From NCBI GenBank assembly GCA_963768765.1, contig CAVYJK010000014.1, positions 124,001 to 188,000 of the forward strand: a stretch of DNA of 64,000 nucleotides. The letters are read 5' to 3'. Shown piece by piece: positions 18,253 to 28,073 of the stretch (the first letter of the stretch is position 1; every line of letters begins with the position of its first letter). The DNA is from DASWLF01 sp963768765 (GTDB lineage Bacteria > Desulfobacterota > Desulfobaccia > Desulfobaccales > 0-14-0-80-60-11). The notes under the pieces were generated by a model. The model worked only from the letters and a program-made list of their open reading frames with translations, did not search any database and was not told the origin of the DNA. The position numbers and the translations under genes are program-made.

Positions 18253-19146
18253 TCAAGCTTCCGGGGCGAAGACCCGCATGGGACTCAATAAGGCCTGGGG
18301 CGCCCGGCCCTGCACCCGAGCCACGGCCACCAGCCCGGCGTCGGTCAAGACCTGCACCGGCTCCCCGGGGGCCAGGTCGGTCGCGGTCCAGATCAGGGGC
18401 CGCCCCTGGCGCATCTGCCGGGCCTGCTCCGGGTCCACCGCCACCCGGGTCATCCCCGGCAGGCACCGGGCCAGGGGGATGAGGCGGGAGGCCAGTTCCT
18501 CCAGGGTCGCCTCTTCCAGGGCCGCCAGAGGCAAAGCCTCCTCCACCCGGAAGGGCCCCACTTGCAGGCGCCGCAAGGCCGCCAGGTGGGCCCCGCACCC
18601 CAGGGCGGCTCCCAGATCCGCGGCCAGGGTCCGGATGTAGGTCCCCTTAGAGCACGTCACCGTGAGGGTGACCAGGGGCAGGTCAATCTGGTCCACCGTC
18701 AGGCCGTGGACCACCACCTTCCGGGGTTTGAGAGCCACCACTTCGCCCCGGCGGGCCAGCCGGTAGAGGCGCTGCCCCTGATGGCGCAGGGCCGAATACA
18801 TGGGAGGAGTCTGCTGCAGCTCCCCCACGAAGCCCCGGGCCGCCCGGCGCACCTCCTCAGGCTGCGGCAGCGTCTCGGACCTGGCCACCACCTCTCCGGT
18901 CAAATCCTGGGTGTCGGTCGTAACCCCCAGCCTGACCACGGCCCGGTAAGTCTTGGGCTCCGGCATCAGGTAGGGCACCAGCTTGGTGGCTTCCTTGAGA
19001 CACAGGGGCAACAGGCCCGTGGCAAAGGGGTCCAGGGTCCCCAGGTGCCCGATTTTCCTGACCGAAAGCCGACGCCGGGCCCGGCGCACCACCTCAAAGG
19101 AGGTGACGCCCTCGGGCTTGTCCATGAGAAGGATGCCGGATTGCAT
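18253..19146 (-). CDS. truB: tRNA pseudouridine-55 synthase
   Basis: Forms pseudouridine 55 in the T-loop of tRNAs. 297 aa from ATG 19146. Motif GHLGTLDPFATGLLPLC holds the catalytic Asp near residue 46. KTYRAVVRLGVTTDTQD and KGTYIRTLAADLG follow, with a C-terminal PUA-like domain. A longer frame to 19248 runs into a dispersed repeat and was rejected. It lies in the translation operon between a TolB-like gene and rpsO. Confidence 0.95.
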   Translation of the reverse strand: MQSGILLMDKPEGVTSFEVVRRARRRLSVRKIGHLGTLDPFATGLLPLCLKEATKLVPYLMPEPKTYRAVVRLGVTTDTQDLTGEVVARSETLPQPEEVRRAARGFVGELQQTPPMYSALRHQGQRLYRLARRGEVVALKPRKVVVHGLTVDQIDLPLVTLTVTCSKGTYIRTLAADLGAALGCGAHLAALRRLQVGPFRVEEALPLAALEEATLEELASRLIPLARCLPGMTRVAVDPEQARQMRQGRPLIWTATDLAPGEPVQVLTDAGLVAVARVQGRAPQALLSPMRVFAPEA

Positions 19147-19203
19147 AATCTGGTTATTATGGCGGGCCAGGCCCACTCCACAAGATTTTGAAAAATAGTC
19201 TTC

Positions 19204-19230
19204 GGTGGCACCGGCGTCTCGCCGGTGCTG
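19204..19230. repeat. Dispersed palindrome, CCGGCGTCTCGCCGG family
   Basis: GCACCGGCGTCTCGCCGGTGC, directly abutting the GGGGCGGGT-type palindrome at 19230-19259. Confidence 0.65.
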
Positions 19231-19259
19231 TAGGGGCGGGTTTAACACCCGCCCCTACC
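19230..19259. repeat. Dispersed palindrome, GTAGGGGCGGGTTT family
   Basis: TAGGGGCGGGTTT / CCCGCCCCTA inverted repeat. Related copies are at 29842-29872 and 59856-59885. Confidence 0.65.
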
Positions 19260-19360
19260 TGGTCTTTGGGAGCAGGGTGCGCTCGGCGCACCCCGCCTGG
19301 CGGGACATGCCCGCCCTACATTATTTTTCCGTGCTCTCTGTGCCTCTGTGGTAAGTCTGT

Positions 19361-20322
19361 TCACGGCATCTGGCCCGCGGGCTGGGAGGCATCGGCGATA
19401 AGCATTTTGGGCCGCGCCCCGGCGGTCAACTCCAGGCGCCAGAGGTCGGGCTGCGCCGTTTGCGGCGCAAGTCCAGCGCTCTCTGGGGCCATCTCTCAAA
19501 GACGATGGCTTGGCCCCGGTCCACGAAACAGGGCTTGCTCCCTTCCGTAATCTTCGTCTTTTTGCGGCTCGCCGGGTCCACCAGGTAAATCAGGTCCATT
19601 TCACCTGCCGCGCTGGCGGGCGAATAGCAGAGGATCTGCTTGCCGTCCGGGGCGAATTGCGGGCGCCAGTACGGAGTCGAATCCCGGGGATTCCGGGGGA
19701 ACCGGAAAATCCTTTTCCCCTGGAGATTCATCACCACAAAGCCCCCGGACACGTCGCTGCCGCTTTGCTGATAGGCGATGAGCTTGCCGTCCGGGGAAAA
19801 AGCCGGGGCGTCGAAGATATAGCCCGTGTCCAAAAAGGTGTCAGGGTGGCTGACCACCCGGCGCAGGTTTCCGGTCTTCAGGTCCGCCAGGCAGATGGAC
19901 ATGGTGGCGTAGGCCTGCTCCTCGGAACCCCGTTTCTTGAGCTTGAGGTCGGATAACCCCACGAACACCAGGCTGCCGCCGTCCGGGGAGAAGGACGGAT
20001 GCTCGGCCCCCCTAAGTTCCGGGTGGCGGAATTGCTGCACCACGCCGCCTTTGCTGGGGATCAAGAAAACCTGCCCGTAGCCGGTTTCCTCCCCCACCCC
20101 GGAATAAAAAGCCACCCAGCGACCGTCCGGGGACAGCGCCGGCCCCAGATCCTGGCGGGAATAGGTCAATTGCCGGGCCCCGGCGCCGTCGGCGTCGGCC
20201 ACCCAGATGTTGCCGCCCCGCACAAAGGCCAGTTTGCCCGATTCCCCTGCCATGGAAACCTGACCCCAAAAAAGAAACCCAATGGTGGTCAAGATAGTTA
20301 TGGATTTGATCCAAGGCTTCAT
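19361..20322 (-). CDS. TolB-like beta-propeller protein, exported, probable 3' frameshift
   Basis: Signal peptide at residues 1-25 (MKPWIKSITILTTIGFLFWG, cleavage after SMA). It has several PD40/WD40-like blades with the repeating FSPDG signature (ALSPDGRWVAFYS, FSPDGGSLVFVG, FSPDGKLIAYQQ, FAPDGKQILCYS). It is likely periplasmic, and its partner is unknown. The frame as given ends at 19426 in an Arg-rich tail. Another frame continues sensibly (QPDLWRLELTAGARPKML) to a stop at 19361, so one base is probably missing near 19445-19490. It sits between rbfA and truB, where many bacteria have a DHH phosphoesterase gene. Confidence 0.75.
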
Positions 20323-20466
20323 GGTTTAGTCGCAATAGTTAAAAATCAAAAATATCAGCTCTCGAAAACCAAACCCCGAAAACTGCTCTGGCGGGCGGCC
20401 AGAGACGGCCGCCGCACCGTTTTGATTTTTCGTGGCGGGCCGGATCTCCGTGCCCGCCACCAAATT

Positions 20467-20856
20467 CTAATCGCCCTCGTCCCCGCCTGATTTCGATGAT
20501 ACCCGCGCCTCCTGCAGCAGCCTCTCCAAGCGCGCCGCCCGGTCCAGGCCCTCGTCCGGCAGGAAGCTGAACTCCGGCATCAACCGGAGGATGTGCTCCC
20601 GGGCCACTTCCTGCTTGATGAAGCCCAGGGCCTTGACCAAGGCGGCCCTCACCTGGTCGGCGTCCGCCCCCTGCCGCACCACGTAAAAGACCCGGGCCTG
20701 CTTCAGATCCGGGCTCACCTCCACCTCCGTCAGGTTGAGCTCATGAAGACGCGGGTCGGCGCTGCGCTGCAGCAGGATTTCGGCCAGAAGTTCCCGCAGG
20801 AGTTCCGCCACCCGGTGGGGGCGGCCCCGGGGGGTGCGATGATAGGAGATTTTCAT
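20467..20856 (-). CDS. rbfA: Ribosome-binding factor A
   Basis: 129 aa. Single KH-like domain for late 16S rRNA maturation and cold adaptation. Signatures are PHRVAELLRELLAEIL, DPRLHELNLTEVEVSPDLKQ and ALGFIKQEVAREHILRLMPE. Normal length. Preceded by DUF503 and infB in the usual order. Confidence 0.95.
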   Translation of the reverse strand: MKISYHRTPRGRPHRVAELLRELLAEILLQRSADPRLHELNLTEVEVSPDLKQARVFYVVRQGADADQVRAALVKALGFIKQEVAREHILRLMPEFSFLPDEGLDRAARLERLLQEARVSSKSGGDEGD

Positions 20857-20951
20857 AACGCGCTTCCAGAATTCTCTATTTTACCGGTGGTTCGGGGCCT
20901 GGTGTGGGGTGGAAGATACGGCGGCCGCCCCGCTGCTCGCCGCAACGTTTT

Positions 20952-21245
20952 TCACTTTTCCAGGTAACAGAGTTCCAACTGACAGTCGATGATCTCCGCC
21001 AGGTGTTGGTTTTCCATGTATTTCATAATCTGGCTCAACCGGGTGCTGAGCAGCTGGGAATCGTTGCCCACCAGGGCCAATCCGATCTGGGCCTTTTGCC
21101 ACAGGTCGTTGTCTCCCACTTCGGCCACCGCGGCCTCGAACTTGTGGCGCACTTTTTCAATGAGACTGCGCACCACCTTGCGCTTCCCCTTCAGAGAGTC
21201 GTTCTCAGGGATAATCAAGGTGATTCGGGCTGCGGCGACGATCAT
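20952..21245 (-). CDS. DUF503 (YlxP-like) protein
   Basis: 97 aa, ferredoxin-like small protein with the family pattern RITLIIPENDSLKGKRKVV and KFEAAVAEVGDNDLWQKAQIG. Genes of this family sit between infB and rbfA in many bacteria, as here. The function is not established. Confidence 0.88.
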   Translation of the reverse strand: MIVAAARITLIIPENDSLKGKRKVVRSLIEKVRHKFEAAVAEVGDNDLWQKAQIGLALVGNDSQLLSTRLSQIMKYMENQHLAEIIDCQLELCYLEK

Positions 21246-21409
21246 GATTAAGCTCGCTTACCGATATAATCTTTAACCACGGAGCCAAGGAGAGCACACA
21301 GAGAACCATGCTTGCGCCTTAACGGCACCAGCATGTTCATTTTGTGCCTTTGTGGTCCTCTGTGTCTCGGTGCTGAATTGCATTTAAACTAACCCTTGGC
21401 GAACTGCCG

Positions 21410-24148
21410 CTATTCTTCGCTTTCCTTTTCCGGCCTGGCCGCCGGGGCCTCCAGCAGAGCCTTCACCTTTTCCTGGACATAAGCTTCAATGAGGTCGCCC
21501 TCCTGGAAGTCGTTGAAGCGGTCGATGCCAATGCCGCATTCATAACCCGCCAACACTTCCTTGACGTCCTCTTTAAAGCGTTTCAAGGAATTGATCTTGC
21601 CGCCTTCGAATACCGCCTTCCCCTGGCGTAGGACCCGGGCCAGGGAGTTGCGTTCGATCTTGCCGTCCTGGACCATGCAGCCGGCCACGGTGCCCAGCCG
21701 GGAAATAACGAAGACCTGGCGCACTTCGGCCCGTCCCATCACCTTCTCTTCCACGATGGGCTCCAGCAGCCCTTCCAGGGCCGCGTGGATTTCCTGCAGC
21801 AGGTTGTAGATGATGTCGTAGTAGCGCACGTCCACCTGTTCCTGCTCGGCCAGGGCCAGGGCCTTGGGGTTGGCCCGCACGTTGAAGCCCACCACGATGG
21901 CGTCCGAGGCCGAAGCCAGCATGATGTCGCTCTCGGTGATCTCGCCCAGGCCCGAGTGGATCATGGAGACCTTGATGTCCTTGCTTCCCAGCTCGGAAAG
22001 GGCCTTGCTCAGCGCCTCGATGGAGCCGTGCACGTCGGCCTTGAGCACCAGTTTGAGCTCTTTGACGGCCCCGTCCTTCACCTGCTGGTAGAGCTTTTCC
22101 AGGCTCACCCGGCTGATGCGGGCTAACGTAGCCTCCCGCTGCTTCTGCTGGCGGAGCATGGCGATCTGCTTGGCTTTGCGCTCGTCTTCCAGCACCAGGA
22201 ACTCATCGCCGGCCTCCGGCACCCCGCTGAAGCCCTGCACTTCCGCGGGCAGACCCGGGGGGGCCTCCTCCACCCGCAGGCCCCGGTCGTCGAACAGGGC
22301 CCGCACCCGGCCGTACTGGGTGCCGCACACGAAGTAGTCTCCGGGCTTCAGGGTGCCTTGCTGCACCAGGACGGTGCCCACGGGTCCCCGGCCCTTGTCC
22401 AGGCGGGATTCAATGATCCTGCCGGTGGCCGGCACGTTGGGCGACGCCTGAAGGTCCAGGATCTCCGCCTGCAGGAGAATCTTCTCCAGCAGTTCCTTGA
22501 TGCCGATGCCTTTCTTAGCCGAGACTTCGGCGAACAGGACATCGCCGCCCCATTCTTCCGACACCACCCCCACGTTGCTCAACTCCCTTTTGACCCGCTC
22601 GGGGTTGGCATTGGGTTTGTCGATCTTGTTGATGGCCACCACCAGGGGGACTCCCGCGGCCTTGGCGTGGTTGATGGCCTCCTGGGTCTGTTCCATCACC
22701 CCGTCGTCGGCGGCCACCACCAGGACCACCAGGTCCGTGACCTTGGCGCCCCGGGCCCGCATGGCGGTGAAGGCCTCGTGGCCCGGGGTGTCCAGAAAGA
22801 CCACTTCGCCCTGCTTTTCGGGCAGTTTCACATAATAGGCGCCGATGTGCTGGGTAATGCCGCCGGCCTCGGCTTCCGTGACCCGGGTTTGCCGGATGGC
22901 GTCCAGCAGCGAGGTCTTACCGTGGTCCACGTGGCCCATGATGGTGACCACCGGCGGCCGGGGCTTGGCCTCTCCTACCACCCGGGGGCCCAGGGCCAGC
23001 AGGTCTTCTTCCTGCATGGAGGCGTGCTCCACTTCGTACCCGAACTCCCCGGCCACGATGGCGGCGGACTCGAAGTCAATGGGGTAGTTGATGGTGGCCA
23101 TCACCCCCATGGAGAGGAGCTGTTTGATGATTTCTCCGGACTTGATGCCCATCCTTTTGGCCAGTTCGCCCACGGTGATGGACTCGCCCACCTTGACCCG
23201 GCGCTTGATGGCCTTGGGCACGGTGAGTTCGGCCCTGGTCACCTTCTTGATGGCCTTTTTCATGCCCTTCCGGCGGCCCTGCAACCTGGTCTCGCCTTCG
23301 GCGATGCCATAGAGGTCGGCCCGCTCCCGTACCTCCCGCTTCTTCACGGGTTTGGCCCGGGCGGCTTCGGAGACCTCCACCCGTTTGCCCCACTTCTTGG
23401 GCTTGCCTTCCTTCTTCTCTTCCGGTGGCTGGGGCTTGGCGGCTTCGGCCAAGGGCTTGACGGCGCCCAGACGGGGGGCGGCGGTTTTCGCGGAGGGCGC
23501 CCCGGCCGCGCGGTGTGGCGGTGCGGCCGCCACCTCGGCGGGCTTTTCCGTGGGCAGGCTGATGATCCGGGCCGGCACCTCTTTCTTTCTGGCTTTACCC
23601 CGCTGCCGCTTCAGGGCCGCGCCCGAATCCCCGGGACCCACCTTGGGGGGCGCGGCGGGAGTTGCGGTCGGCGGGGGCGGCGCCGGCGCCGCGGCCTTGG
23701 GGGCCTTCTTGGGCTTGGCGGCTGCTACGCGCCGCGGGGCCTCTGTCGGGGGAGCAGGAGGCACCACGGCCTGGAGCTGTTCCTTGGGCGGTAATGACAC
23801 CACCCGGGCCACGGCTTCTTTGGGCTTGCGCGGCTTGACCTCCTCTTTGGCAGCTTCCATCCTGGGAGCCGGGGCAGCCTCCGCTTCCCCGGCTTCCTCC
23901 GGAGGCCTGGAGACCTGGACCGGCGCCACTCGGCGGCGCCGCTTGACGTTTTCTCCCACCCGGAGTTCTTCCACCCGGGGAGCCGCGGCGCTGATGGTCT
24001 GGCGCACCCGAGCCACTACCGCGTCATCCAGGGAACTGAGATAGGTAAAATTCTCTTGCAGCCCCAATTCTTCTTTGAGGTGCTGGATGAGTTCCCGGAC
24101 CTCGACTTTAAGTTCCTTGGCCAAATTTCCTATTCTGGTCTTCGCCAT
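21410..24148 (-). CDS. infB: Translation initiation factor IF-2
   Basis: GTPase that places initiator tRNA on the ribosome. 912 aa. An N-terminal IF2_N domain (about 1-50) is followed by a long Ala/Pro/Lys-rich linker (about 60-290) and a second IF2_N-like part. The GTPase domain has G1 GHVDHGKTS near residue 405, DTPGHEAF and NKIDKP. Domains II-IV complete the protein (SMIHSGLGEITESDIMLAS). The linker length is typical of proteobacterial IF-2. It is followed by DUF503 after 164 bases that contain a low-level dispersed repeat. Confidence 0.97.
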   Translation of the reverse strand: MAKTRIGNLAKELKVEVRELIQHLKEELGLQENFTYLSSLDDAVVARVRQTISAAAPRVEELRVGENVKRRRRVAPVQVSRPPEEAGEAEAAPAPRMEAAKEEVKPRKPKEAVARVVSLPPKEQLQAVVPPAPPTEAPRRVAAAKPKKAPKAAAPAPPPPTATPAAPPKVGPGDSGAALKRQRGKARKKEVPARIISLPTEKPAEVAAAPPHRAAGAPSAKTAAPRLGAVKPLAEAAKPQPPEEKKEGKPKKWGKRVEVSEAARAKPVKKREVRERADLYGIAEGETRLQGRRKGMKKAIKKVTRAELTVPKAIKRRVKVGESITVGELAKRMGIKSGEIIKQLLSMGVMATINYPIDFESAAIVAGEFGYEVEHASMQEEDLLALGPRVVGEAKPRPPVVTIMGHVDHGKTSLLDAIRQTRVTEAEAGGITQHIGAYYVKLPEKQGEVVFLDTPGHEAFTAMRARGAKVTDLVVLVVAADDGVMEQTQEAINHAKAAGVPLVVAINKIDKPNANPERVKRELSNVGVVSEEWGGDVLFAEVSAKKGIGIKELLEKILLQAEILDLQASPNVPATGRIIESRLDKGRGPVGTVLVQQGTLKPGDYFVCGTQYGRVRALFDDRGLRVEEAPPGLPAEVQGFSGVPEAGDEFLVLEDERKAKQIAMLRQQKQREATLARISRVSLEKLYQQVKDGAVKELKLVLKADVHGSIEALSKALSELGSKDIKVSMIHSGLGEITESDIMLASASDAIVVGFNVRANPKALALAEQEQVDVRYYDIIYNLLQEIHAALEGLLEPIVEEKVMGRAEVRQVFVISRLGTVAGCMVQDGKIERNSLARVLRQGKAVFEGGKINSLKRFKEDVKEVLAGYECGIGIDRFNDFQEGDLIEAYVQEKVKALLEAPAARPEKESEE

Positions 24149-24208
24149 AAAACTAACCTTACCCCCGAAACAGATTTCTGCCGTGGCGTTTTATTGATTA
24201 AAGGTTTC

Positions 24209-25492
24209 TTAGCCTTCCTGAACTTCTGTGGCGGCCTCACCTTCGGACTTTGCTGCCTCGCTGCGCCCCATCTCCTGGGCGGAACTGATGATGGAAACCG
24301 CCTTCTTCTCCGTCAAGCCGGTGGCCTGAATCAGATCCTCCACCGTGGTTTCCGCCACATCCCGGGCTGAAGTGAACCCGGCCTCATGGAGCAGGCTGGC
24401 GGTGATTTCCCCCACTCCGGGAATCCTGAGCAGCGACAGGTAACCTTCCTTCAAAGACTTGGAGTACTTGGACTCGCTCTTGACGTCGATCTTCCAGCCC
24501 ACCAGGCGGGAGGCCAGGCGTACGTTCTGGCCCCGTTTGCCGATGGCCAGGGAGAGCTGGTCGTCGGGCACGATGACCTCCATGCTCTGGCTGCCCTTGT
24601 TCAAGACAATGCGGCTCACCTGGGCCGGAGACAGGGCGTTGGTGGCGAATTTGGCCGGGTCCGGGTGCCAGGGGATGATGTCGATTTTTTCTCCCCGCAG
24701 TTCCTGCACGATGTTCTGCACCCGGGCGCCTCTCATGCCCACGCAGGCCCCCACGGGGTCCACGTCCGAGGCCCGGGAGGACACCGCGATCTTGGAGCGG
24801 CTCCCCGGCTCCCGGGCGCAGCCCAGCACCTGGACGATGCTCTCGGAAATCTCCGGCACCTCGGCCTCAAACAGGGCCATCAGGAAGTTGGGATGGGTGC
24901 GGGACAAGATGATCTGGGGCCCCCGGGTCTGGCGCTTGACGTCCAGCACGTAGGCCCGGATGCGTTCCCCTTTGTGGTAGATCTCCCGGGGCACCTGCTC
25001 GGAGGGCGGCAGCAAGGCCTCGGTGCGCCCCAGGTTGACGATGATGCCCTCGGGGTCCAGGCGCTGCACGATGCCGTTGATGATCTCGCCTTTGCGGTCC
25101 TTGAAATCATCATACACCAGGTCCCGCTCCGCGTCCTTCATGCGCTGCATGATGACTTGCTTGGCGGACTGGGCCGCAATACGGCCGAAAGCCGCGGCGT
25201 CCATCTTGATGCCCAGGCTGTCGCCGAGTTCGCATTCCGGGTCCAGCTTGCGCCCTTCTGCAAAGGAAATCTGGGACTGGGGGTCCGTTACCTCCCCCAC
25301 CACTTCCTTATACTGAAAGACCTCGATCTCCCCGGTGTCGTCCCGGTATTCCACCTCGATTTCCATCCGGGGCCCGTACTTCTTTTTGGCCGCCGACCGG
25401 ATGGCGTCCTTGATGGCCCCGATGAGCAGTTCCTTGTCTATCCCCTTGTCACGACTTACCTGATCGATGATGCGCCGCAATTCTAAGTTCAT
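24209..25492 (-). CDS. nusA: Transcription termination/antitermination protein NusA
   Basis: Binds RNA polymerase and nascent RNA. 427 aa from ATG 25492 (MNLELRRIIDQ). AAGGAGGG about 11 bases upstream overlaps the rimP stop, and the upstream TTG at 25516 was rejected. There is an N-terminal RNAP-binding domain, S1 domain (about 130-200) and two KH domains (GMRGARVQNIVQELRGEKIDI is split over the first). A C-terminal helix-hairpin-helix stretch (LRIPGVGEITASLLHEAGF) follows. There is no acidic AR2 repeat. Followed by infB; the ylxR gene usual in many operons is absent. Confidence 0.97.
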   Translation of the reverse strand: MNLELRRIIDQVSRDKGIDKELLIGAIKDAIRSAAKKKYGPRMEIEVEYRDDTGEIEVFQYKEVVGEVTDPQSQISFAEGRKLDPECELGDSLGIKMDAAAFGRIAAQSAKQVIMQRMKDAERDLVYDDFKDRKGEIINGIVQRLDPEGIIVNLGRTEALLPPSEQVPREIYHKGERIRAYVLDVKRQTRGPQIILSRTHPNFLMALFEAEVPEISESIVQVLGCAREPGSRSKIAVSSRASDVDPVGACVGMRGARVQNIVQELRGEKIDIIPWHPDPAKFATNALSPAQVSRIVLNKGSQSMEVIVPDDQLSLAIGKRGQNVRLASRLVGWKIDVKSESKYSKSLKEGYLSLLRIPGVGEITASLLHEAGFTSARDVAETTVEDLIQATGLTEKKAVSIISSAQEMGRSEAAKSEGEAATEVQEG

Positions 25493-25499
25493 AGAGGTA

Positions 25500-25988
25500 C
25501 TAGCCCTCCTTGCCAATATTTTTCAGATCGATGTCCAGCCTGGCCTTGGCGATGTCGCCCAGGGGGATTAAGTAGACCCCCGCCGCCGCCTGCAGGCGCA
25601 CCTGGTCGCCAACCAGACCCTGGAGGATGCCGGAATGCACCTGGCGACCCTCCACGGGGGCGCGGGTGGTGAGGCGCACTAACCTCCCCACGTAGCGCTG
25701 ATAATCCGCCGGTTTCTTCAGCTCCCGGGTCAGGCCCGGTGAGGAGACCTCCAGGTTGTAGGACCCGGGAATGGGGTCATGCACGTCCAGGAGCTCCCCC
25801 ACCACCCGGCTGAGGCGGGCCAGTTCCTCCAGGGTGATGCCGCCTTCCCGGTCCAGAAAGAGCCGCAGGATGGCGCGGCCCCGGTGCGGCCGGTGGTACT
25901 GCAACTCCACCAGTTCCACTCCCTGGGCCACCAGCAAAGGCTGAATCAACTCCTCCACCCGGGCCGCAATGGCTGCCTTTTCCTGCAT
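25500..25988 (-). CDS. rimP: Ribosome maturation factor RimP
   Basis: 162 aa, needed for 30S maturation. The N-terminal alpha/beta domain has GVELVELQYHRPHRGRAI and LFLDREGGITLEE, then SYNLEVSSPGLTRELKKP, the family hallmark, and a C-terminal SH3-like domain. It is the first gene of the rimP-nusA-infB operon, 7 bases before the nusA ATG. Confidence 0.95.
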   Translation of the reverse strand: MQEKAAIAARVEELIQPLLVAQGVELVELQYHRPHRGRAILRLFLDREGGITLEELARLSRVVGELLDVHDPIPGSYNLEVSSPGLTRELKKPADYQRYVGRLVRLTTRAPVEGRQVHSGILQGLVGDQVRLQAAAGVYLIPLGDIAKARLDIDLKNIGKEG

Positions 25989-26078
25989 TTCGGTAAACTG
26001 TTGGCGTTTTCCATACTAAAATTATACCATTTTTAGCGAGCTTATCGCCATGTGCCTAAAATTATCGTACTTCCGGCT

Positions 26079-26924
26079 TCAATGTTCAAAAAACATGACC
26101 ATGATGCGGATCCCCACCACGCCCAGGGCCAATGCCAGGCTGCGGATGATCCAGGCCGCCTTGATCCGGTTGGACAGGTAGGCCCCAACGGCGCTCCCAG
26201 CAGCACCCCGACGGACAGGCCAGGGTTTCGCGACTCCTTGGGAAAGCGAGCCGGCCCAAACATGCACCAGGGTTCCGGTCAGGGCCATGATGGCCAGAAT
26301 AAAATGCGAAGTGGCCGTGGCGATGTGTACCGGGAAGTGAAGAAACCACACCAGCGCCGGTACATGAATTATGCCGCCGCCAATCCCCAGAAAACTGGAA
26401 AAATAACCCACGAAAAAGCTCAACCCGATGCCCGACTATGGGGTAAAAAGTCCATTCATGAATGGCGCCGTCCGCCTCCACCAGATGATGGGTGGTCTCC
26501 AGCCTGGATAGGGAATGTCCTTTCCGGGGCCGGTGCTCCAGGTTAGGCCGCAAAATCAAGGCCACGGCCACCGCCACCAAAACGCAGCTAAAGATAACGT
26601 TAAACAGGGGCCGCGCATCTGGAAGCCGTGTTCAACGCCCCGATGATCGCCCCGGGGATGGTAGCCGCCGCGAACATCAGCCCCGACTTGTAGTCGATGC
26701 GGCGCATCATGGCGTAGGACACGGAGCCGGAGAGGGCGTTAAAGAAGACCACCGCCAGCGAAATGGCCGTCAGTTTTGCCGGGCTCTCGTCGGGATGCAG
26801 CAGGAGCAGCATGGGCATCAGCACGAAGCCGCCCCCGGCCCCGATGAGGGTGCCGTAAAGCGCCCACCGCAAACCCCAAAGCCACGAATCCGAAAAAATG
26901 TCCCCAGCCGGCTATGGTCGCCAC
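26079..26924 (-). CDS. TauE/SafE family membrane exporter, several frameshifts
   Basis: Polytopic membrane protein of the sulfite/sulfoacetate exporter family. The N-terminal repeat has GTLIGAGGGFVLMPMLLLL, and the C-terminal repeat has the paralogous FSSFLGIGGGIIHVPALV, followed by ATSHFILAIMALTG. The frame is interrupted by single extra bases near 26858, 26611 and 26430, and perhaps again near 26200. Removing them restores the family pattern (for example FAVGAYGTLIGAGGG). The start is uncertain. GTG 26924 is a guess because the usual first helix begins about there. It is either sequence errors or a recent pseudogene. Confidence 0.7.
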
Positions 26925-26942
26925 CCCGGAGCTTTTAAATAT

Positions 26943-26962
26943 AGGGTGGGCACTGCCCACCA
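26943..26962. repeat. Dispersed palindrome, GGTGGGC family
   Basis: GGGTGGGCACTGCCCACC. Same family as 1152-1168 and 60864-60882. Confidence 0.6.
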
Positions 26963-27053
26963 GCCAAATTTCCGGTTAATCCTCTGACAACCCTAAGCTC
27001 GGAGAAAAAACCATCTTTTCAGAGTCCGCTTCCGGACTCATGGAGCGGCTTCC

Positions 27054-27384
27054 CTATACCCGGCAGCCGCAGCCTTTGGCCTTCAGAATCCTGACCTGCT
27101 CTGCAGGCGTGTCCTTGTAATCTTCTTGTACCGCCGACCCCGTGGCCTCATTCTCCGGCAGCGGGGTGTGATGCCGGTAGCCCCGCCGGGACATCTCCGC
27201 GGCCAGGGCCTGGTGCCGCCGGTACAGGGCCTTGAGCTTGCCCCGCCAGCGGGCCGTCTCCGGGTGCCGGGCAAAGCCTTGCTTGTCCCGGGTCAGGATC
27301 ACCCACAGGGCGTGCAACTCCCGGTGCTCCCCCAAGTAAGTGCTGCCGGCACAACTGCTCCGGCGCCAGGTCCCAGATGCGCAT
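27054..27384 (-). CDS. Pyrimidine-dimer DNA glycosylase (endonuclease V-like), one frameshift
   Basis: Small UV-repair glycosylase of the T4 endonuclease V type. The start MRIWDLAPEQLCRQHLLG is followed, after one extra G in a five-G run at 27329-27333, by EHRELHALWVILTRDK, then GFARHPETARWRGKLKALY and MSRRGYRHHTPL. Corrected length is 109 aa. The C-terminal ~20 residues end in KGCGCRV. Assignment to this family is by pattern memory. The homopolymer position makes a sequence error likely. Confidence 0.72.
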
Positions 27385-27396
27385 AATTCAAGTCAA

Positions 27397-27423
27397 TAAA
27401 AAAAGTGGGCCGCAGCCCACTTC
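27397..27423 (-). terminator. Rho-independent terminator downstream of tRNA-Gly
   Basis: Minus strand: stem AGTGGGC/GCCCACT (27421-27404) with loop TGCG, followed by a run of seven T. It lies just ahead of the glycosylase start and 215 bases past tRNA-Gly. Confidence 0.75.
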
Positions 27424-27637
27424 CGGGAAAATCCAAGACCAATGTTTAATCTCGGGGCGCCCCAGAGCAAACTACTTAACTCCGCCCTCAAAGCAGCCGG
27501 CCTTCTCTGCCCCTTACACGGCCGGCCCCCTTGATGGGGGAAGCGGGTCTCCCCGGCGGACCTTCTTGGCCCGGCGCGAAGCGGCTCGCTCTTACCCGAA
27601 CCGTCCCGTCCCGAAGCAAGCATCTCGCCCCCGGGGC

Positions 27638-27713
27638 TGGAGCGGGCAACGGGATTCGAACCCGCGACACCAAGCTTGGGAAGCTTGTACTCTACCAGCT
27701 GAGCTATGCCCGC
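27638..27713 (-). tRNA. tRNA-Gly (CCC)
   Basis: 76 nt with encoded CCA. Acceptor GCGGGCA/TGCCCGC, anticodon stem CAAGC/GCTTG with loop TTCCCAA (anticodon CCC), T-loop GTTCGAATCC. Cloverleaf complete. Confidence 0.95.
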
Positions 27714-28073
27714 TTATTATAGAAAATTTATTAAAATCTAAGGCAAAAGTCAAGCCGTTTTTCCGAGATGCGGCCCGGTTCCACTCCCGTCGAAGGAACA
27801 AGGCTCCAATTGTAAATGAAAAAAACTGCCTGGGTGCGCTTGTAGGGGAGCAATTTATCGAACCTTTTGTTAGCGTTCTTAGAGCAGGGAATGATCGGTC
27901 ATACCTTCGCACCGCTCATACCAATTTGCCCTCAAATAGTTATTTATTGTAGGGGCGGACCCGGGTGTCCGCCCACTAGCAGGGCGCACACTTGGGTGCG
28001 CCCCACCTTTTGCTGGCAACTCGGAATCAGATGCAGCCCTTGCCTCCCTCCCCCAAGATCCATCCTGCCAGGC
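27714..28073. other. Intergenic stretch with tRNA promoter and palindromes
   Basis: 360 bases between ribF and tRNA-Gly. It contains the tRNA promoter at 27725-27753 and two back-to-back palindromic blocks at 27951-28008 (GGGGCGGACCCGGGTGTCCGCC and GGGCGCACACTTGGGTGCGCCC types). No gene seen. Confidence 0.6.
27725..27753 (-). promoter_or_regulatory. Promoter of tRNA-Gly
   Basis: Minus strand TTGACT (27753-27748), 17-base spacer, TAAATT (27730-27725), about 12 bases before the tRNA 5' end. The same boxes and spacing precede tRNA-Leu (TAG). Confidence 0.65.

Noticed and set aside
22358..23794. 478-codon plus-strand frame
   Set aside because: Antisense to infB, with low-complexity Gly/His/Leu composition.
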